A DNA stretch of 64,000 bases from positions 62,001 through 126,000 of the forward strand of contig NZ_FXAT01000013.1 in the NCBI RefSeq assembly GCF_900177725.1. The letters run 5' to 3'. The notes below the pieces were generated by a model. That model searched no databases. It was given only the letters and a program-made list of their open reading frames with translations, and had not been told where the DNA came from. Numbering within the stretch: the first letter of the stretch is position 1; each line of letters opens with the position of its first letter. Below, piece by piece: positions 59,332 through 64,000 of the stretch. The position numbers were made by a program, and so were the translations under genes. The stretch comes from Paraburkholderia susongensis (GTDB lineage: Bacteria; Pseudomonadota; Gammaproteobacteria; Burkholderiales; Burkholderiaceae).

Positions 59332-59765
59332 GCTTTACAGGAGACCGCTGACGAGTTGTTGCGCCGACCTGGTGATCCCGGCAATGCGTAACTTCGTTTC
59401 GCCGCAACCGTATGCTTCGACCGCTCCTGGCCTTCCGGTCAAGGTCGGCCGAATATCTTGCAGGCCGCCCCTTACTATCTTCACTCCCGTGCGACACGTG
59501 CCGCCGTCAGCTGTGCGTAAAGCAGCATTGTAGTAAGACGGTAAAGTTCGTCCTTTGCCTTGTCATGTGCCGTGACCTGTTGCATGACCAGCACTTACCT
59601 ATCTGGACATGCGCGGCGGGTACACATGGCGCGCAGTGCGAGGTGGCAACGAATGGCGAGGGTATTTGTGGCCCGGTCAGGCATGGGAAGTGAGCCAGCA
59701 TTCTTTGCGTCAATAAGCATTGGATGGGTGAGACTGGCCAGCCATTTCTTCATTTGTAGCTCTGC
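59332..59765. other. Non-coding gap between convergent genes
   Basis: Between the GNAT gene and the nucleoside hydrolase, which read toward each other. No clear gene or terminator; open frames inconsistent. Confidence 0.4.
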
Positions 59766-60728
59766 TCAGAGAACCGTTCGGCGAAAGAGCTCAAGGACAT
59801 CATCGACCCGTACGTCGACGCAAACCGAATGCTTCGTCCTTACGTCCCAGGCAGCAGCCGGCACTTTCATGTCCGCGGGTTTCTGAATGGTCTGTCCAAT
59901 CGCGACCCCCTCAGTGACTACGCAAATTGCACCGCGACGGCACGCGTACAGAGACGGGTCGATGAGATATGCGACGGTCGACGGGTCGTGAACGTAGATG
60001 CCGTAAACGCCGGCGCTGTCCTGGTGAAACTGCTCATACACTCGCGTCACATCCCAGACAAGGCGCGCTGCTCCGCTTCCGCCTTCTTTGAATTGTTCAA
60101 GATACTCGTGCGACATAATCGTCCGTTGCGTCACATCGAGTCCGAGTACTGTCACAGGACACGCCGAGGCAAAGACAATGTCCGCTGCATCTGGGTCTGC
60201 AGAAATGTTCGCCTCTGCGCATGGCGAGATATTTCCTAGAGCCCCTCCGTAGCCGAAGGCGCCCCCCATTACGATGACGCCCTTCAACAGGTACTGGATT
60301 TGCGGGTCTTCCTGAAAGGCGGCGGCGAGGTTCGTGAGAGGGCCGACCGCGAGCAGATTGATTTCGTTCGGACTGGCGCGAACAGTATCAATGATGAAGC
60401 GAACCGCCGACCGTGGATCGATTCGTTCTCGCCAATCGGAGTCCAACGCTGGTAGCGCGATGTCACCGAGTGCGTTGTTTCCATGGATATGGCCGATGGG
60501 GGCAGGTGCTTTGCGACGGATGGGATCGGCCGCGCCTTGTGCGACCGGCACGCGCGGATCGAATAGCTCGTCGCGCAGGTAGACAGCATTGCGCGTGGTG
60601 ACGTCAATTGTCGAGTTACCGAAAACGGTAGTCACGCCGACTACCTGCAGCGACGGATGCCGCGCAAGGAAGGCCAGCGCCATCGCGTCATCGACACCTG
60701 GGTCGGTGTCAAAAATCACCTTTTGCAT
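59766..60728 (-). CDS. Nucleoside hydrolase (inosine/uridine-preferring family)
   Basis: A 320-residue ribonucleoside hydrolase (IunH/RihB type), which hydrolyses the N-glycosidic bond of nucleosides. Calcium site motif MQKVIFDTDPGVDDAMAL at the N-terminus, ribose/loop motif HIHGNNALGD (around 78-87), and catalytic-site regions VMGGAFGYGGALGNISPCAEANI and YVHDPSTVAYL (around 235). GGAGGAGAGGT precedes the ATG at 60728. An 18-bp palindrome lies about 100 bp upstream, shared with the LacI promoter, so it is under LacI control. Confidence 0.93.
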   Translation of the reverse strand: MQKVIFDTDPGVDDAMALAFLARHPSLQVVGVTTVFGNSTIDVTTRNAVYLRDELFDPRVPVAQGAADPIRRKAPAPIGHIHGNNALGDIALPALDSDWRERIDPRSAVRFIIDTVRASPNEINLLAVGPLTNLAAAFQEDPQIQYLLKGVIVMGGAFGYGGALGNISPCAEANISADPDAADIVFASACPVTVLGLDVTQRTIMSHEYLEQFKEGGSGAARLVWDVTRVYEQFHQDSAGVYGIYVHDPSTVAYLIDPSLYACRRGAICVVTEGVAIGQTIQKPADMKVPAAAWDVRTKHSVCVDVRVDDVLELFRRTVL

Positions 60729-60827
60729 ACCTCTCCTCCAAACTTTTGTCACATGAGCGACAGATTTGCGAACACGGCGCCAGCGCGCCGAGGTCTTCCG
60801 GAGGCATTAAACAAGTTAAATCGCCCA

Positions 60828-60845
60828 ACGTCAAGCGATTGACGT
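60828..60845. promoter_or_regulatory. LacI-family operator (nucleoside hydrolase / LacI divergent promoter)
   Basis: ACGTCAAGCGATTGACGT, an 18-bp palindrome with one central mismatch. It matches the two operators at 62200-62240 at 16-17 of 18 positions. It lies 100 bp upstream of the nucleoside hydrolase and 167 bp upstream of the LacI gene. Likely target of the LacI protein at 61012. Confidence 0.75.
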
Positions 60846-61011
60846 ATGGGTTTTTCTGCATTATTCGTCGTTCAGAGGTACAGTTCCGGACAGGGCCCAA
60901 TTCTTTCGCGAGCCCGCCAAGTGGACAAGGGATTGTCCTCGCCGGGTGTCTTACAATATCCGCAGGCTAATTCGTACTCCGCGAGACGTGTCGAGCTTAC
61001 AGGAAGAGAAT

Positions 61012-62073
61012 ATGAAGACAAAACGCGCCACCGCGAAGGATGTTGCAGAACTTGTTGGGTGTTCCGTATCGGCCGTCTCGCTCGTTGTCAGCGGTCGCAC
61101 CGAGGGACGCATCAACAATGATCTTCGAGATCGGATAGAGGCGGCAGTTCAGGAACTCGACTATCGCCCGAATCAAAGTGCCCGGACGTTAGCTACGCGC
61201 TCGCCATCCAACATTGCTTTCGTCTGTCCGGATATCCGCAACCCATTTTTTGGTGAAGTTTTCCATGGGCTCTCCGCGAGCGTCGCGGCTCAGTACAGGG
61301 TTCAGTTGCGAGTGCCATCAAGCGGTCTCGACTTCGGCATCGACGTCGTGCGGGATGCCCAGTCAGAGAATATCGCCGGTCTTATCCTGGCCGCCCCGTC
61401 GTCCGGCGTTATGGAGCTGTTTCGCTCGACTTGCCCAACTGTACTGCTTGAAGCACCAGACCAAACGCTTGGCTTGCCGTGTGTTGACTTGAATCTTGAA
61501 TCAGCGGCAAAAGGCCTCGCGCAGCATTTGCTGGCCATGGGCCACCGAAGAGTCGGTTACCTCAGCTATCAACCGAAGAAGGGAACGTTCGTTGTCCGCC
61601 GACACCACCTCGAGGTTGCAATGCAGGAAGGCGGCGCTCACCTGCTAGACGCGATCGCTTCAGCGGGAGAACTCACGATTGAAGAGGGCGAAGCAAGGTT
61701 CTTCGAATCGTGGAAACACTGGAAGGAAAACGGGGTTACAGCAGTTGTCGCGGCAGACGATATCCTCGCGTACGGCGCGATCCGTGCGGCGAAGAAAGCC
61801 GGCCTTCATATTCCCGGCCAACTGAGTGTTGCTGGCTTCAACGATATTCCTTTCTCTGCCCTTATCGCTCCCCCGCTCACTTCCGTCGACTTTCGAGCTT
61901 ACGAGCTCGGACAGGCCGCTGGCGCCGCCATGATAAATACCATAAACGGGCGTGCAACCAACCTCACCGTTGTGGAAACGGAACTCCATCTTCGAGCTTC
62001 CACCGGGGCCGCGACACCACTAAAAGGCCCAAAGCGACGCGCCTCGGGCACATCCTCCGCTCCCGCCGTCTGA
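61012..62073 (+). CDS. LacI-family transcriptional regulator
   Basis: A 353-residue repressor. HTH and hinge at 5-58: ATAKDVAELVGCSVSAVSLVVSGRTEGRINNDLRDRIEAAVQELDYRPNQSARTLAT. Residues 62-335 are the periplasmic-binding-like sensor (IAFVCPDIRNPFFGEVFHGLSASVA ... GHRRVGYLS ... VVAADDILAYGAIRAAKKAG ... LSVAGFNDIPFSALIAPPLTSVDF). AGGAAGAG precedes the ATG at 61012. Operators flank it at 60828 and 62200-62240. A nucleoside or nucleobase ligand is likely from the neighbouring genes (inference). Confidence 0.93.
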   Translation: MKTKRATAKDVAELVGCSVSAVSLVVSGRTEGRINNDLRDRIEAAVQELDYRPNQSARTLATRSPSNIAFVCPDIRNPFFGEVFHGLSASVAAQYRVQLRVPSSGLDFGIDVVRDAQSENIAGLILAAPSSGVMELFRSTCPTVLLEAPDQTLGLPCVDLNLESAAKGLAQHLLAMGHRRVGYLSYQPKKGTFVVRRHHLEVAMQEGGAHLLDAIASAGELTIEEGEARFFESWKHWKENGVTAVVAADDILAYGAIRAAKKAGLHIPGQLSVAGFNDIPFSALIAPPLTSVDFRAYELGQAAGAAMINTINGRATNLTVVETELHLRASTGAATPLKGPKRRASGTSSAPAV

Positions 62074-62116
62074 CCTCACCTGCATCCCGGTGAGGTGCGG
62101 ATCTTTCCCCATCCGC
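62074..62116 (+). terminator. Two stem-loops after the LacI gene
   Basis: CCTCACC-N8-GGTGAGG at 62074-62095 begins directly after the stop codon, followed by GCGGAT-N8-ATCCGC at 62097-62116. There is no T tract, so this is a possible attenuating or rho-independent-like end, low confidence. Confidence 0.45.
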
Positions 62117-62199
62117 GCCTCATCGGACGTTCCTGGCGATCTTGTCTCGCAATCAAAAATTGCCCCTGTAAACCCTAGGTAGTTTCATCCGCACTTGCA

Positions 62200-62240
62200 A
62201 CGTCAAGCGCTTGATGTAACATACGTCAAGCGCTTGACGT
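62200..62240. promoter_or_regulatory. Tandem LacI-family operators upstream of the SAHH-like gene
   Basis: ACGTCAAGCGCTTGATGT at 62200-62217 and ACGTCAAGCGCTTGACGT at 62223-62240; the second is a perfect palindrome. Their centres are 23 bp apart, about two helical turns. They lie 100 bp upstream of the SAHH-like start (62341). A third copy is at 60828. Confidence 0.8.
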
Positions 62241-62340
62241 AAAGGTTGCGGGCATAGATCAGACATTCAAGGGTTTGCCCCTACAATCCCTCGCGGGACG
62301 TGCATCTGCATATTTTTGTGGAGTAACAAGGAGATTTTCT

Positions 62341-63543
62341 GTGGAAGACATCAAGAACATCGATTCGGAGTCCAAACTGATTCAAACCGGTGCGAATCGT
62401 ATGGACTGGATTCGCTCGCGCATGTTCATGCTCGAGCGGGTGCGTCGTGAATTCAAGGAGACCAGGCCCTTCGCAGGCCATCGCATCGGTATGTCGCTGC
62501 ATCTGGAGCCGAAGACCGCCGTGCTTCTGGAAACATTGGCCGCCGGGGGTGCTGAAATCGTCGCCACGGGCAACCATGGTTCGACGCAGGACGACATCGT
62601 CGCGTTTCTCCGAAGCCAGGGGATGAAGATCTTCGGAGCGCGTGCCGACAGCCTCGAGCAGCACCACAAGAACATCGCCGCAGTACTGGACTCGACGCCG
62701 GATGTCCTTCTGGACAACGGCGCAGACCTGGTTGCGGGCATCGCCGAACGCGGAGCATACGACAGCGTTCTGGGTGGCACCGAAGAAACGACTTCCGGCG
62801 GGTTGCGCCTTCGGGATCAACTGCGGGAGAAAGTCCCCTACCCCGTGATCGTCATCAACGACAGCCTTCTCAAGGCAATCGGCGAGAATCGTCATGCCGT
62901 CGGACAGTCGGTGGTCGAGAGCCTTATGCGAATCACGAACCTGATGATTCCCGGCAAGCACTTTGCGGTGGTTGGTTACGGATGGTGCGGTCGAGGCGTT
63001 GCGCAGTATCTGCGGGCGTTGGGAGGGATCGTCACGGTCGTCGAGACAGACATCTTGAAGTCGTTTGAGGCAGCGCTCGACGGGCACCGCGTCGATAGCG
63101 CGAAAAACGCCGCGGCATGGGCCGACGTCGTCATCACTGCAACGGGCCAGAACAACGTTTTCGGGTCGTCGGAATTCAGGAATCTGCGCAACGGCGTAGT
63201 CCTCGCAAACTGCGGTCACTTCCCATGGGAAATTGACGTCGAGTCGCTCAAGAATAGCGCGCGCTCGGTGGTCGACATTGACGGAACGTTGGAGCGCATC
63301 GAGCTTGACGATGGACGAAAAGTGGTCCTGGTCGCAGACGGTCGTATGTTCAACCTCGCGGGCAATCAGCCGAAGGGCAACTCTATCGAATCGATGGATC
63401 TCGGATTCATGCTCCAGGCTCTGTCGCTCGAGTATGTGGTCAAGAATCACCAGGCGATGCAAAACGGTGCCCAATGCGTGCCACGCGTCATCGAGGAAGA
63501 AATTGCACGGCGCCTTCTCGACTCAATGGACGTCAGCCGGTAA
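62341..63543 (+). CDS. S-adenosylhomocysteine hydrolase-like enzyme, divergent type
   Basis: A 400-residue SAHH-family protein. AAGGAG lies 7 bp before the GTG at 62341. Substrate-site features: H54 in SLHLEPKTAVLLETL, STQDD at 81-85, D125 in LLDNGADL, EETTSGG at 148-154, K178 in VINDSLLK, NRHAVGQS at 183-190. The NAD site is GYGWCGRG at 212-219, as in Thermotoga/archaeal types; H293 is in ANCGHF. However, the C-terminal GHP gate motif is replaced by AGNQPKGNS (340-348). A housekeeping SAHH is longer (about 430-470). Substrate is probably a nucleoside related to, but not, SAH (inference). Confidence 0.82.
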   Translation: MEDIKNIDSESKLIQTGANRMDWIRSRMFMLERVRREFKETRPFAGHRIGMSLHLEPKTAVLLETLAAGGAEIVATGNHGSTQDDIVAFLRSQGMKIFGARADSLEQHHKNIAAVLDSTPDVLLDNGADLVAGIAERGAYDSVLGGTEETTSGGLRLRDQLREKVPYPVIVINDSLLKAIGENRHAVGQSVVESLMRITNLMIPGKHFAVVGYGWCGRGVAQYLRALGGIVTVVETDILKSFEAALDGHRVDSAKNAAAWADVVITATGQNNVFGSSEFRNLRNGVVLANCGHFPWEIDVESLKNSARSVVDIDGTLERIELDDGRKVVLVADGRMFNLAGNQPKGNSIESMDLGFMLQALSLEYVVKNHQAMQNGAQCVPRVIEEEIARRLLDSMDVSR

Positions 63544-63628
63544 GCAAGACGGCCCCGCCGGGCAACTTAAGGCAATAAACAACCGGGCGGCACACCGAAC
63601 ACCGTGCCGCTCGAAGAATAAGGAGACC

Positions 63629-63697
63629 GTGGCAGATTTGTCACGTGATTCACGCGAGGCGCGGGAGTACAACGACAGCCGTGCCCGAGAACAGTAA
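63629..63697 (+). CDS. Possible small ORF between SAHH-like gene and MFS gene
   Basis: GTG at 63629 preceded by AAGGAG only 3 bases away; 22 codons encode a highly charged peptide (LSRDSREAREYNDSRAREQ). It ends 12 bp before the MFS ATG. It could be a leader or coupling ORF, or chance. Confidence 0.3.
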   Translation: MADLSRDSREAREYNDSRAREQ

Positions 63698-63709
63698 GGG
63701 TTAAACGAA

Positions 63710-64000
63710 ATGACGAGCTACCCGGATGTTACCGCGACGCAACCGCGCGGAGAAAGTCTTACTGCGATTATGGTTGCGCTCCTGGCCGCCTGCGTTGCGT
63801 TTCAGTTAAACGCGAGTATGGTCAGTCCAGCACTCGAAACTATATCGGTCGAGTTGCACACTTCAGAACGAATGGTAGGGCTGTCACAGACGGTTTTCTT
63901 CACACTTGCGGCGCTGTTCTCGCTTTTCCTCCCTCGCTTCAGCGACATCGTCGGGCGAAGAAAAATTCTTGCGGGTATTCTCGGCGTAATGACTGCAGGA
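63710..64000 (+). CDS. MFS transporter, N-terminal part (cut by window edge)
   Basis: The ATG at 63710 follows AAGGG. Ninety-seven codons are visible: a hydrophilic start, then span 1 (IMVALLAACVAFQLNASMVSPAL) and span 2 (VGLSQTVFFTLAALFSLFLPR), followed by FSDIVGRRKILAG, a typical MFS loop 2-3 motif (DxxGRR). It follows the SAHH-like gene on the same strand and probably imports the nucleoside handled by the nucleoside hydrolase and SAHH-like enzyme. Confidence 0.85.
   Translation, partial: MTSYPDVTATQPRGESLTAIMVALLAACVAFQLNASMVSPALETISVELHTSERMVGLSQTVFFTLAALFSLFLPRFSDIVGRRKILAGILGVMTAG

Noticed and set aside
62281..63474. 397-codon antisense frame over the SAHH-like gene
   Set aside because: No motifs; the plus strand has complete SAHH motifs and operators.
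1..64000. tRNA, rRNA, CRISPR array or phage integrase
   Set aside because: Looked for cloverleaf-type 3' ends, regularly spaced repeats and integrase motifs; none seen by eye.

Overview
The window looks like accessory and catabolic chromosome (or chromid/megaplasmid) of a Burkholderiaceae bacterium, most likely Paraburkholderia or Caballeronia. This is inferred from the high GC, the Burkholderia-type porin, the BKACE/CaiB/TauD catabolic genes, the class III-like PHA synthase, and the IS5- and IS6-type transposase remnants. I saw no tRNA, rRNA, CRISPR array, integrase or replication origin.

Layout. 1-12.2 kb: a cut-off RND efflux adaptor, a glycine-zipper protein, and a cluster of signalling genes. 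These are an orphan receiver, a FixL/FixJ-like pair, a NarL-type regulator overlapping a hybrid kinase, and a LytS/LytTR pair. Among them lie a cysteine-dioxygenase-like cupin, a 1-Cys peroxiredoxin and a sterol-desaturase-like enzyme. 12.6-18 kb: O-methyltransferase, small cupin proteins and much debris: an IS5 fragment, a frameshifted threonine-dehydratase-like gene and the last 38 codons of an oxidoreductase. 18-22.8 kb: a GlxA-type AraC regulator divergent from a five-gene hydrolase/isochorismatase/enoyl-CoA-hydratase run. 23.4-25 kb: a lower-GC pair, a membrane/TPR-like protein and a secreted papain-like protease. 25.6-32 kb: a LuxR remnant, then a LysR regulator divergent from an MFS/CoA-transferase/acyl-CoA dehydrogenase/nitronate-monooxygenase-like operon, closed by a decayed IS6 element.

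32.6-50 kb: BON protein and porin, then the most striking part: two parallel sets of paralogous catabolic genes. Both contain an MFS transporter, a quinone-oxidoreductase-like MDR protein, a TauD-like dioxygenase, a beta-keto acid cleavage enzyme (BKACE) and an AraC regulator. One set adds a CoA transferase and a small hydrolase, the other an SDR. I found 20-21 bp-period direct repeats in three promoter regions here. Those upstream of the two BKACE genes share a half-site core, which suggests that one AraC protein controls both. A UspA-hemerythrin fusion follows.

50.3-59.3 kb: a 900-residue MalT-like LuxR regulator, then acyl-CoA ligase, SDR, an esterase with an unusual C-terminal extension, a short PhaE-like protein, a PHA synthase and a GNAT acetyltransferase. 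Together these could activate acids and store them as polyester. 59.8-64 kb: a LacI regulator with three near-identical 18-bp palindromic operators flanking a nucleoside hydrolase, a divergent S-adenosylhomocysteine-hydrolase-like enzyme and an MFS transporter cut by the right edge, probably a nucleoside or thio-nucleoside scavenging regulon.
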